Shown here: piece after piece, positions 35,177 to 43,201 of the stretch | How positions within the stretch are numbered: position 1 is the first letter of the stretch | Layout of the letters: each line of letters begins with the position of its first letter | Assembly: GCA_016794365.1 (NCBI GenBank) | Contig: JAEUKB010000097.1 | Location: forward strand, 154,268-218,267 | DNA length: 64,000 nt | Direction: 5' to 3' | Origin: Myxococcales bacterium | Lineage (GTDB): Bacteria; Myxococcota_A; Polyangia; Palsa-1104; JAEUJZ01 | Made by a program: the position numbers and the translations under genes | The notes under the pieces: model-generated | What the model saw: only the letters and a program-made list of their open reading frames with translations | Database searches by the model: none | What the model was told of the DNA's origin: nothing

Positions 35177-37032
35177 CGCTGTCTGTACGTGCCAAGCTCC
35201 TTCTGTGTCAGATTCCGCTGGTGCTCGCGCTGGTCTTGCTGAGCGTGCTCGCGCTGTCCACCGTGTCTTCGCTGGGAGAGAGCGCACAGAACATCTTGCA
35301 TGACAACTACCGCAGCGTTCTCGCAGCGCAGCGGATGAAGGAAGCGATTGAGCGGATGGACAGTGGTGCCCTGTTTCTGCTGGCTGGACAGCGCAGTGCC
35401 GGAATCGATCAAATCCAGCAGCATCGCAAGCGCTTCGCACACGAGCTACGCATTGAAACAGCCAACATCACAGAGGTCGGGGAGGCCGAGGTTGTACGCA
35501 AGCTGCACGCCGCATGGGAAGCGTATCAACATCACCTCGATTCCTATCTTCAGTCAGCGGACACAGATGCGCTGCGCACGCGCTACTTTTCAGATCTGTC
35601 GCCATCGTTTCTGAAGGTCAAAGAGACCGCCGATGAGATCTTGGGACTCAATCAAGATGCGATGGTCCGCAAAAGCGACAGAGCCCGGCTGTCCGCACAG
35701 CGATGGAGTCAGAGCACAGCGCTCGCCGCGCTGGGTGCGGTGGGAATGGGAATCCTGGCGACGACGTGGCTGACCGCACGGCTGCTGCGTCCTCTTCAGC
35801 AGCTTGGTGAAGCTGTGCGCAGAATCGGATCGGGAGACCTCGAAACACGAGCCCAGGTGACGGGACACGATGAGCTGGCGCAGCTTGCTACAGACATCAA
35901 CACCATGGCCGAGCAGCTGTTGCGATATCGCAGAAGTACGCTGGGCGAGCTGATTGCAGCGCAGCAGTCGGCGCAGTCGATCATGGACAGTCTTCCGGAT
36001 CCAGTCCTACTGTTTGATACCGCAGGACGGATTGTCAGCGCCAATCAGCTTGGGGAAGTCCTGCTCGGAAGTGATGTTCGCGCAAGCACAGAACCGCTGG
36101 CCGCGCTGGTTCCGGCGCTGCGAGCTGCCGTCATGCGTGTGCGCGGACATGTCCTATCGGGCCGTGGTAGCTACATTCCGCGTGACTTTGGCGAAGCGGT
36201 CGCGGTTCAAATGCCGGAAGGAGAACGCTATCTTCTGCCTCGGGCAGCACCCGTATACGGAGAGCGAGGCGAGGTGGAAGGAGCCGCAGTCACGCTGCAA
36301 GACATCACGCGGCTGCGACGCTTTGATGAGCTAAAAAACGATCTGGTTGCAACGGTCGCACATGAGTTCCGCACGCCGCTTACTTCGCTTCGAATGTCGA
36401 TTCATCTGTGTCTGGAAGAAGTCGTAGGACCGCTCACGGACAAGCAGATCGAGCTGCTATCCGCAGCGCGGGAAGACTGCGAGCGGCTGCAAGCTTTCAT
36501 TGATGATCTGCTCGATCTGGCGCGGCTCCAGTCCGGTCGTTTGGAGATGCGAAAGCGGCGCGTCTGCGTCCAGCAGCTACTCGAAGGTGCGGTCGAAGAG
36601 CAGCGGCATACTGCGATGCAGAATCGGGTTCACTTGCAGCTCGACAGTGCCGGACCTCTGTTCGCAAAGCACGAGCTGGAGCTAGATCCAGAGCGCGTGC
36701 TGCTCGTCTTTGGGAATCTGATTGCGAATGCGATTCGGCATACACCGACAGACGGCATCGTGACCGTACGCGGCTGTGAACAAGGCGACTGGTTCCGCTT
36801 CGAGATTACCGATCAGGGGCCCGGGATTCCGCTCGCGTATCAGCGTGAGGTGTTTCAGAAGTTCTTTCGGATTCCCGGAGGACACAGCGGTGCAGCCGGT
36901 CTGGGTCTGTCGATCGCAAAAGAGATCGTTGAAGCCCACGGTGGCGAGATTGGCGTCGTCAGCGAGCCTGGCCATGGTGCGACGTTCTACTTCCTACTGC
37001 CCCACAGCGCTCCAGAAGCGACCCATTCCTAA
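35173..37032 (+). CDS. Membrane sensor histidine kinase of the kdp operon
   Basis: This 619-residue kinase has a first helix at residues 8-30, a helical periplasmic sensor (about 31-180), a second helix at about 183-205, HAMP (about 206-258), PAS (about 270-385), HisKA with the H-box ATVAHEFRTPLTSL, and a HATPase_c domain with N-box NLIANAIRHT, ITDQGPGIP and GAAGLGLSIAKEIVEAHGG. It is intact and coupled to the kdpD-like gene by ATGA. It likely senses turgor or ionic conditions and phosphorylates an unlinked response regulator, since none is encoded next to it. Confidence 0.93.
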   Translation: MTLSVRAKLLLCQIPLVLALVLLSVLALSTVSSLGESAQNILHDNYRSVLAAQRMKEAIERMDSGALFLLAGQRSAGIDQIQQHRKRFAHELRIETANITEVGEAEVVRKLHAAWEAYQHHLDSYLQSADTDALRTRYFSDLSPSFLKVKETADEILGLNQDAMVRKSDRARLSAQRWSQSTALAALGAVGMGILATTWLTARLLRPLQQLGEAVRRIGSGDLETRAQVTGHDELAQLATDINTMAEQLLRYRRSTLGELIAAQQSAQSIMDSLPDPVLLFDTAGRIVSANQLGEVLLGSDVRASTEPLAALVPALRAAVMRVRGHVLSGRGSYIPRDFGEAVAVQMPEGERYLLPRAAPVYGERGEVEGAAVTLQDITRLRRFDELKNDLVATVAHEFRTPLTSLRMSIHLCLEEVVGPLTDKQIELLSAAREDCERLQAFIDDLLDLARLQSGRLEMRKRRVCVQQLLEGAVEEQRHTAMQNRVHLQLDSAGPLFAKHELELDPERVLLVFGNLIANAIRHTPTDGIVTVRGCEQGDWFRFEITDQGPGIPLAYQREVFQKFFRIPGGHSGAAGLGLSIAKEIVEAHGGEIGVVSEPGHGATFYFLLPHSAPEATHS

Positions 37033-37090
37033 TCATCAACGCACGCCGCTGCGCGAATCTTCATCACCCTCGCTGAGATGTCCCGCGCAG

Positions 37091-39088
37091 TCACATTGCC
37101 AATGTTCCCAAGCTCAAACTCTTCGATGATGGCAGTGAGGTCTTCAACAGAGCCACCTTCCTTGCTTCCCGGCAACTCCTGACTTCCCGGCAATTCCGTG
37201 ATGAAACCGGGAAGTTTCGCCCACACTTCTCGACGGCCATGATGTTGGAAGGCTTGACATCTCGGTGCATCAGGCCACCACGAGCGGCGACTTCCAGCGC
37301 TTCTGCAACGGCCAGACCGATCCGTGCAACGTGCGGCGCTTGTAGCTTACCGACTACGCCAATCAGGTTCTCGAGCGAGTTTTCTCCGACGTGCTCCATC
37401 ACAATGAAAGGGAGTCCGTCCTGCACATCGGCATCGAAGACGCGCACGATGTTGGGATGATCCAGACGAACCAAGGTCTGGGCTTCGCGCAGAAAGCGAG
37501 TACGCGCATCGGGATCTACAGACAGATCCATGGCCTCGAAGATCTTGACGGCCACCGGAACGCCCAACATCTCATGAAACGACCGAAAGACCATCGCTGT
37601 CGCGCCTGTGCCAAGCCACTCCTGCAAGACATAGCGACCGATGCGCATACCAGGCTCTAAGTCTGCCAAGCGACGCGGAGTCGGAGCGCTCTGAGCAGGC
37701 TGCACCACAGAGGGAGCCGACACCGGAACTTGTGCCTGAGCAGACTCTTGAGCCACTTCCTGAGCGGGCTCTGTGACAGACTCCTGAACAGGCGTGGCTA
37801 CAGGTTTCTCCGCAGATTCCGGAATGAGCGCTGCTGCAGACTCCTGAATCGCTTCCTGAACAGATGGTACTTCAGAAGTCTGGCTCACCTCCTGAACAGA
37901 CTCCTGAACAGACTCCTGAACAGGCTCCTGAACAGGCTCCTGAACAGGCTCCTGAACAGCTCTCTGAACGGGCTCCTGAACAGCTCTCTGAACGGGTTCC
38001 TGAACGGATTCCTGAACAGGTGCTGTGACGGGCGTAGGAAGCTCCGCCATGGCGCTGACGGTTATGACTTCTCGCGGTACGCTGACACGCGGTCCAACCC
38101 CCAGCACCACTGACAACGGCAGATCCATATAGCCCTTTTCAATCGCATCGATCGAGCGGGCCTGCGGACGAGTCAAGAGCTGCTTCCGGACCAAAAAATC
38201 GAGCAGAGAACCTTTGGCGGACCACTCATTGTGAAGCTGAAGCAGTGCGCTTTCACTGAGTCCACAGCGCTCGCTCAGATAGGGACGAAGACGTTCCCAC
38301 AGACTGCCGGTGACATCCATCTGTTTCGCAGCCTCTTGAAGCGCGATGAGTACCTGCGTCATGTCCTCAAATCGCTGCTGAGGATCTTCGGCACAGAGTC
38401 GCGCAAGTACCCTCGCCACGCCATCTATCTTTTCCAGCGTACGCCGAATCTGTGGCAGCTCCTGACGATTCGGAATCGTGCCCAGATACAGCTCTGCGCC
38501 GACCATTCCAAGCGAAAACTGATCGCTTCGCGGAGTCGCTCCGTGCTGATTCACTTCCGGAGCCATGTACTCGATCGACCCTGTCAGGGTTCGCGCTACA
38601 GCCCCTCGCGACAGAAAGCGTCCCGCCCCAAAGTCTGTCAGCAACCACTCTTCACGCTCCGCAACGATGTTTTCTGGCTTCACGTCTCTGTGAATCACCC
38701 CTTTTTCGTGGGCGTAGACCAGTGCGGACGCAATGCTCACAAGCAGCGGTACGCGCTGCTCTTTGCGAAATGTTCCAGCCACCAGCGCACGACGGAGCGA
38801 GCCGCCGTGTGCTCGCGCAAAGACCAGAGCCCACAGCTTGTGTACTTCATCATAGCCAGCATCCAGACAGGGAACGATGTTGGGATGCTTAAAGCGCATC
38901 ACCAGACGCAGCTCACTCGTCCACGAAGGGAATCCATCCTGCTCACCGTCGAAGAACTTGACCACCACCTCGCGTCCAGACTGCGAGTCCTTGGCAGCAA
39001 TCACCGACCCTGAGCTGCCAGTGCCCAATCGTTCGGCCAGCTGGTAGCGTCCCAGCACAAGCGATTGTGTGGAATCAGGCTCTCCCAT
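37091..39088 (-). pseudogene. Dual-domain Ser/Thr kinase, 5' part, cut in second kinase domain
   Basis: The first Hanks-type kinase domain (1-270) is complete: G-loop LGTGSSGSV, Lys44, HRDVKPEN (133-140), DFG (152-154) and YMAPE. A helical region and a long Val-Gln-Glu-Pro repeat linker follow, then a second kinase domain (about 480 on) with LGTGATAMV, VAVKIF and HRDVKPSNI, after which it leaves the kinase pattern. The remaining residues (MAVEKCGRNF... to a stop at 37091) are off-family. The missing C-lobe lies at 28.3-29.1 kb. The truncated protein may still act through its first domain. The gene sits six bases after a V4R gene in the bilin operon, so it may regulate bilin synthesis. Confidence 0.88.
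37239..37254. repeat. Right 16-bp direct repeat of the kdp insertion
   Basis: This is the second copy of ATGATGTTGGAAGGCT. Identity with 29110-29125 ends exactly at both flanks. To its right the minus strand reads HRDVK, the normal kinase catalytic loop. Confidence 0.87.
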
Positions 39089-39094
39089 CGTGAA

Positions 39095-39730
39095 CTACTC
39101 TCCTCGAAGTTGCTGCACGATCTTGCTGTGCGGAACGCGTGTAGAGATGAGCTGATGAACGCTCTGTGCAGACTCCATGGGAACCAGTACGAAGGTGGTT
39201 CCTTCCCGGTCTCCCATTCGCAAGTCTCCCGTCTGAATACAGGTCAAACCATCGCCCGCAAAGTGACAGAAAAAACCTTCCAGAACCCCGGCAAACATAT
39301 CGTCCGAGAGGTGTCCCTTCGGACCAATGTCCTGCATCGGACCATGATTGAGCTTGAGCGCCAAAAATCCACTCTGTCCACATGACCAGTCTGTTTGGAG
39401 CTGGCCCAGACCGAAGCCATTCCATAGATCTTCGACCAAGACCTGAAACTCGTTCATGGTGCAGTCGCGCAGCGCGCGGCCTAGATGAGCACTCAGCTCC
39501 GCTTCGGTTCGTCGCGCCAAACCGGCTCCGTAGAACTGTCCACAGCGACGAAGAATCAGTACCGTGGCTGGCCCTGTTTCATGCTCACATGCCATCACAA
39601 AGCCGCGCAGAAAGTCTTCACTGATTCCAACCAGTCGGGTTCCTCCCTGACTGCGCAGCGTGCCAGCACTCACATCGGTGCGCACAAAGGAAGGACTGGA
39701 AAAGTAACGAAGCGGACGCAGTGAATCCAT
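39095..39730 (-). CDS. V4R-domain protein 1 of the bilin operon
   Basis: This 211-residue soluble protein has the V4R (4-vinyl-reductase-like) fold pattern in its C-terminal two thirds. An LVEDLWNGFGLGQLQTDWSCGQSGFLALKLNHGP strand-rich region is followed by DDMFAGVLEGFFCHFAGDGLTCIQTGDLRMGDREGTTFVLV, where V4R proteins pair a helix with a Cys/Gly-rich hairpin. Published bilin clusters carry two V4R proteins with a bilin globin and an Fe-S protein, exactly the set here. The ATG stands two bases after the globin stop with GGAGG ten bases upstream. It probably binds a tetrapyrrole. Confidence 0.78.
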   Translation of the reverse strand: MDSLRPLRYFSSPSFVRTDVSAGTLRSQGGTRLVGISEDFLRGFVMACEHETGPATVLILRRCGQFYGAGLARRTEAELSAHLGRALRDCTMNEFQVLVEDLWNGFGLGQLQTDWSCGQSGFLALKLNHGPMQDIGPKGHLSDDMFAGVLEGFFCHFAGDGLTCIQTGDLRMGDREGTTFVLVPMESAQSVHQLISTRVPHSKIVQQLRGE

Positions 39731-39732
39731 GG

Positions 39733-40236
39733 TTACTTTGCCTCCTGCGCAGCGGCATCTGCACCCTTCCCAGACAGAACCTGCGCGCACTGGGTCAGAA
39801 AGGGCTGAAGCAACTTCATCGTCGCTGGATTCAGTTCCTTTGCTGCCTCAGCAGCCAGCGTCTTGTAGGTATCTTCAATGAAGTGCGGTGCGAAACCGAC
39901 TCCCTTGAGAATGGTCGCCATCCAAGTCAGCAGGGAGTCGTTGAGATACTGTGGATCATTCTTTAGCATCGCCAGCGCTGCGTAGCGCAGCACCATTGTC
40001 TCATCCCGCATGCAGGTCTGCTTCGCGTTCTTGTACTTCTTTTCAAGATCTGGATATGCGCGGAAAATTTCGCGAACGGTGCGCTCGATGATGACCGCTT
40101 CCTTGCTGCTGATCTCTGTCATTGCGATCAGTCGCGCATCAATTCCCTGCGCAAACTCACGAAGCGATGACTGCTCGGATGGACTGAGATATCGACCTTC
40201 TGCTGCCGCAAACATCTGCTCGATTTGACGATTCAT
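39733..40236 (-). CDS. Phycobiliprotein-like bilin-associated globin (BBAG)
   Basis: This 167-residue all-helical protein follows the phycobiliprotein pattern: an N-terminal GRYLSPSEQSSLREF, then the chromophore site KQTCMRDETMVLRYAALAMLKND with Cys75, Arg77 and Asp78 in the places of the phycocyanin beta-84 Cys, Arg and Asp. A GVG loop and C-terminal helices complete it. It is not a photosynthetic antenna: no linker or other phycobilisome gene is present, and it sits among heme oxygenase, bilin reductase, V4R and Fe-S genes. This fits bilin-biosynthesis-associated globins (BBAGs) of non-photosynthetic bacteria. The ATG at 40236 follows GGGGAG. Confidence 0.83.
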   Translation of the reverse strand: MNRQIEQMFAAAEGRYLSPSEQSSLREFAQGIDARLIAMTEISSKEAVIIERTVREIFRAYPDLEKKYKNAKQTCMRDETMVLRYAALAMLKNDPQYLNDSLLTWMATILKGVGFAPHFIEDTYKTLAAEAAKELNPATMKLLQPFLTQCAQVLSGKGADAAAQEAK

Positions 40237-40265
40237 GCGTACTCTCCCCAAGTGTCTGTAGGGCT

Positions 40266-40508
40266 CTACACCCAGCGAATGTTAGAAAAAAGGGACTCCA
40301 GCGGCTCGACGGGCTCACTGCACGGGAGGCGCTCCACATTGATAGCGCGACCAGGCAGCCGCATCGCGATGAAGAACCCTTCGACAGGTAGTGCGCCCCA
40401 GCTCTGTAACGACTCTGGCGCATTCCGTACAAGCTTCAGTTTCGTGAAGTAGTGACGGACTGTTTGGGCTCTCTGCTGCTGTTCCGGTGGACGACTGACG
40501 GACTCCAT
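40266..40508 (-). CDS. Unrecognised 80-residue protein in the bilin operon
   Basis: AAGGAG lies five bases before the ATG, and the gene sits between V4R gene 2 and the globin gene with short gaps, so it is probably real. The protein reads as an N-terminal basic helix (QQQRAQTVRHYFTKLKLVRN) and a compact second part (GALPVEGFFIAMRLPGRAINVERLP) ending in SLFSNIRWV. I recognise no family. It resembles neither CpcT/CpcS lyases nor CpcD linkers. By position it could be a small partner or chaperone of the bilin globin. Confidence 0.62.
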   Translation of the reverse strand: MESVSRPPEQQQRAQTVRHYFTKLKLVRNAPESLQSWGALPVEGFFIAMRLPGRAINVERLPCSEPVEPLESLFSNIRWV

Positions 40509-40540
40509 ATCGACTCCTTCTTCAAGACAGAGAGCGTGAT

Positions 40541-41197
40541 TTACAGACGAGAGATGATCTCTTTTGCAGTGGCGCCTTCCCGAGTCCAAAACTGCGCGGC
40601 ATTGATGCGCTTACTGGACCCGACAAGGAACTTGCAGAATGACTCCCCCATGGAGTAGCACTGAATCTCAAGTCCACTCAGCTCGGTACGGGCAATGTGA
40701 CCGAACACCGCAGCGAACATTCCTGCGTAGTAGTGACACGCAACTTTGCCAATGTTTCCAATGCTCTTGGCGACGGCAGACTCAAACAGATCGATGAAGA
40801 TGAGACCTTCCTTGAGCTGGGATAGATCGTAGTTCCAGGTTCCCCATCCGGACGCTTGCAGAGGCCACCACCACGTCTCCAGCACCATCCGAGACTGGGC
40901 CTCTTGAATCGGTCTCCCGAACTCCTCCTGAAAGCGCTTCTCAAAGCCGATCACATCTGCTCTTCCCCACTCATATCCACAGCGATACATGATCTCGACG
41001 GCGGCATCACCGACTTCTTCTTCCAGCGCTTGCTGATAGCCCACGATGAAGTCTTCGCTGACCAGCATCATGCGCTGCTGATAACGATTCAGTAGACGGC
41101 CTTCTTTGTCGCGGATCCAGAACTTTTCCGGAGCGTAATGATTGTGCTGAAGATGGATCGTTTGCCCAACTTGGGCTGTCGGAAGTACAAGGGCCAC
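40541..41197 (-). CDS. V4R-domain protein 2 of the bilin operon
   Basis: This is a 218-residue protein starting at GTG, three bases after the ferredoxin stop with AGAGAGG upstream. The V4R pattern is clear: MYRCGYEWGRADVIGFEKRFQEEFG, a GWGTWNYDLSQL turn, KVACHYYAGMFAAVFGHI and the C-terminal Cys/Gly hairpin IQCYSMGESFCKFLV. V4R domains bind hydrophobic or tetrapyrrole ligands. The same GWGTW turn and Cys hairpin recur in the V4R-STAS protein at 47.8-48.9 kb. Confidence 0.85.
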   Translation of the reverse strand: MALVLPTAQVGQTIHLQHNHYAPEKFWIRDKEGRLLNRYQQRMMLVSEDFIVGYQQALEEEVGDAAVEIMYRCGYEWGRADVIGFEKRFQEEFGRPIQEAQSRMVLETWWWPLQASGWGTWNYDLSQLKEGLIFIDLFESAVAKSIGNIGKVACHYYAGMFAAVFGHIARTELSGLEIQCYSMGESFCKFLVGSSKRINAAQFWTREGATAKEIISRL

Positions 41198-41200
41198 GGC

Positions 41201-41704
41201 TTACCTCTCTGAATAGGAGTTCTTTTCTATCGACTGACAACGCGACTGCATCTCCTGGATATCGACATCCACGAAGGCCAACTCTTGAATCCGCGATCGC
41301 GTAATGATCTTTCCTGCGGCAATGAGCACGCGGCCATGTACTGGATGCACGATCGGCATCTCTGCGCGACGACCGATCAGTCGTTCTAGCGTAGAGCTAG
41401 CATCCAGGTAGGCGACGCGCGGCAGCGAGATCTTGACCCCATCACCAAGCACCTTGGCTTGACACGCTAGACGCGAATTCGGCTGCTGCTCTGCAAGCAT
41501 CGGTAGCGCCAACTTCTCACGAGGAGTGATGGGGGACAGCTTGTCTGCTCCCTCCAACACATGGACGTGACAGGTAGCGCACAGACCCTTACCGCCGCAG
41601 GCCATCGGGAGCTTTTCCTGACAAGCAAGCACCGCTTCGACCACTCGCGAGTTCGTCGAGACAGAGACCGGATCTTGATGTGCCGCAACAACGACACTCT
41701 TCAT
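41201..41704 (-). CDS. 2Fe-2S ferredoxin-like protein
   Basis: This 167-residue protein has an N-terminal [2Fe-2S] domain with cluster ligands Cys36, Cys42, Cys45 and Cys81 (ACGGKGLCATC and RLACQAKV). The C-terminal extension of about 70 residues lacks known motifs (GRRAEMPIVHPVHGRVLIAAGKIITRSRIQELAF). It is the first gene of the bilin operon. It is the natural electron donor for the bilin reductase and heme oxygenase encoded downstream and corresponds to the iron-sulfur protein of published BBAG clusters. GGGGGAG stands about ten bases before the ATG. Confidence 0.92.
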   Translation of the reverse strand: MKSVVVAAHQDPVSVSTNSRVVEAVLACQEKLPMACGGKGLCATCHVHVLEGADKLSPITPREKLALPMLAEQQPNSRLACQAKVLGDGVKISLPRVAYLDASSTLERLIGRRAEMPIVHPVHGRVLIAAGKIITRSRIQELAFVDVDIQEMQSRCQSIEKNSYSER

Positions 41705-42009
41705 GCCAAATCATCTCCCCCCTGCCTAATATGATGTCATGAACCTGCGACTTGCTACCAAGGAATCGTTGAAACATACGCGGCACAACGCGAAAGAAAC
41801 CGATCAGCAGACTTACGCTTCGTCCTTCTGTGTAGTTTGGCTACCTTCACGGCGCGTGCGTCACAATGCCGTCTGAGCACAGGCTACGTACCTCTCCCAA
41901 CGGAGCATCCGCATGCCAACATCCGCATGCCAACTCCGCATGCCAGCTTCGCATATACGATCACCAAGTCCTGCTTCGTTCTGTACCAAGATCACAGAGC
42001 ACACGCGTC
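41705..42009. other. Bilin-operon promoter region with three 14-bp repeats
   Basis: No gene is supported in these 305 bases between the ferredoxin start and the end of the integrase gene. Three direct repeats of a CATCCGCATGCCAA-type 14-mer lie at 41906-41947, each containing the palindrome GCATGC. They are about 200 bases upstream of the operon and could be regulator-binding sites. The promoter must be within this stretch. Confidence 0.55.
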
Positions 42010-43059
42010 TTACAGCTTGATCTTTCCGACCTCTGCGGCCAGGGCTCCGGGGGCCAGATGGGAATAGATCAGAGACATGTCCACCGACGAGTGACCAAGC
42101 AGTTCTTTGAGCGCAAGGATGCTTCCCCCTTGCTCAATGAGCAGGCTCGCAAATGTATGGCGCAGCGAGTGCCACGGTCTGGAAACATACGGACAACCGG
42201 CTTCGCGCACGATCTGTTGAAACGCGACCATTCCCATCTTGCCGAGCGGACAGACCAGCAGCGATGGCGCACAGATCGATCTCCACTGCGACAGCTCTTC
42301 AAGAAGCGGAATCGGAATCGGTAGCGTTCTAACTTTCCCATTCTTTGGGAGTCCTTCATAAGAGCGCGCAACCGTCAGTCTGCGATGGCTCAGATCCACA
42401 TCCTGCCAGCGCAGCCCAAAGATCTCTCCTCGACGCAGTCCCAAGCGAATCGCCAAGGAAATCCCGATGAACAGACTGTAGTGCAGCTTGGTGGGCTTCT
42501 TACTCTGCGCTCTCTGTTTCGCAACCTCCAGAAGCCGCGTTGCCTCTTCGGCTGTCAATCGATCACTACAGTGTTCCTTGCGCGGCAGCGGTAGCTTGGC
42601 CATCGGGGACTGCGTGATCAGCTCTTGGGTAATCGCCCACGACAGCGCGGCTCCCAGCGGACGCAGACAGGCGCGCACGGTGTTTGGTCGGTAGGTCTGG
42701 CTTAGCTTGTCACGCGCCGCTTCGATGTCTTTCCGCCGCAGCTTGTGAAGCGGAGTCTTTCCGATGATCGGAAGCAGCGGACGGAGTCCCACCATCGCAG
42801 CTTCTCGATATGCAACCGGATCTTTTGCACGCGGATGAGAGGTCGAAAGGAATCGCTCGCACAGCTCAGTAACGGTCAGTGCTTCATTGATCGCAGGCTG
42901 TGGCGCCGCTTGTCCGCTTGCGATGTCTGCTTCAATGGTCAGAAGGAGCTTCCGTGCTTCCGCATGCGAGGACTTTCCGCTCGCTCGCATCCGCCGAGTC
43001 CCTTCCGCATCGTAGTAGCGAATGTAGTAGCCGCTCTTGGTTTTGATGACCTCGCCCAT
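42010..43059 (-). CDS. Tyrosine recombinase (integrase) at the right end of the island
   Basis: This 349-residue site-specific recombinase has an N-terminal AP2-like/arm-binding segment (GYYIRYYDAEGTRRMRA), a SAM-like core-binding domain (about 65-150) and a catalytic domain. Arg is in LGLRRGEIFGLRW, HSLRHTFASLL gives His-x-x-Arg, GHSSVDMSLIYSH holds the second His, and Tyr is the nucleophile. All five catalytic positions are visible. It lies about 150 bases inside the 18-bp repeat at 43214, so it most likely catalysed integration into the DUF1501 gene. Confidence 0.95.
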   Translation of the reverse strand: MGEVIKTKSGYYIRYYDAEGTRRMRASGKSSHAEARKLLLTIEADIASGQAAPQPAINEALTVTELCERFLSTSHPRAKDPVAYREAAMVGLRPLLPIIGKTPLHKLRRKDIEAARDKLSQTYRPNTVRACLRPLGAALSWAITQELITQSPMAKLPLPRKEHCSDRLTAEEATRLLEVAKQRAQSKKPTKLHYSLFIGISLAIRLGLRRGEIFGLRWQDVDLSHRRLTVARSYEGLPKNGKVRTLPIPIPLLEELSQWRSICAPSLLVCPLGKMGMVAFQQIVREAGCPYVSRPWHSLRHTFASLLIEQGGSILALKELLGHSSVDMSLIYSHLAPGALAAEVGKIKL

Positions 43060-43201
43060 CTTCCCTGCTCTTTTCTCGCGCTTGGCTTCATCCTGTCTTC
43101 ATCCCAGGACTGAATGTAGGTGTGCGTCGATCGGGTGTCTGCTTGACCAAAGTCCGGAACATCCCAGCGTCGTAAATTATCAACATGTTTGGCCTTTTTT
43201 G

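Larger units (their letters stand above)
29110..37254. mobile_element. Nested 8.1-kb kdp insertion within a kinase gene
   Basis: The segment carries a full kdp operon on the plus strand, inside the minus-strand bilin operon. Its ends coincide with the break of the kinase gene and with a 16-bp direct repeat. No recombinase, transposase or terminal inverted repeat was found inside, so the mechanism is unknown. Recombination at microhomology, trans-action of an island integrase or mis-assembly are all possible. A minus-strand open frame at 37029-37226 (ending AAACVDD) near the right end may be a remnant of a gene from the donor. Confidence 0.72.

Noticed and set aside
37029..37226. 65-residue minus-strand frame ending AAACVDD between the kdp histidine kinase and the kinase 5' part
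   Set aside because: It may be the tail of a donor gene, but it has no good start, overlaps the truncated kinase end in another frame and shows no domain; mentioned only as a possible remnant.
37860..38030. Short regularly spaced repeats that look like a CRISPR array
   Set aside because: They are in-frame Val-Gln-Glu-Pro codon repeats in the kinase linker, with no unique spacers and no cas genes.
39733..40236. Calling the globin-like protein a true phycobilisome subunit and the organism a cyanobacterium
   Set aside because: No linker, photosystem or other phycobilisome genes are present, and all flanking genes are myxobacterial in type; the cluster matches BBAG loci of heterotrophs.
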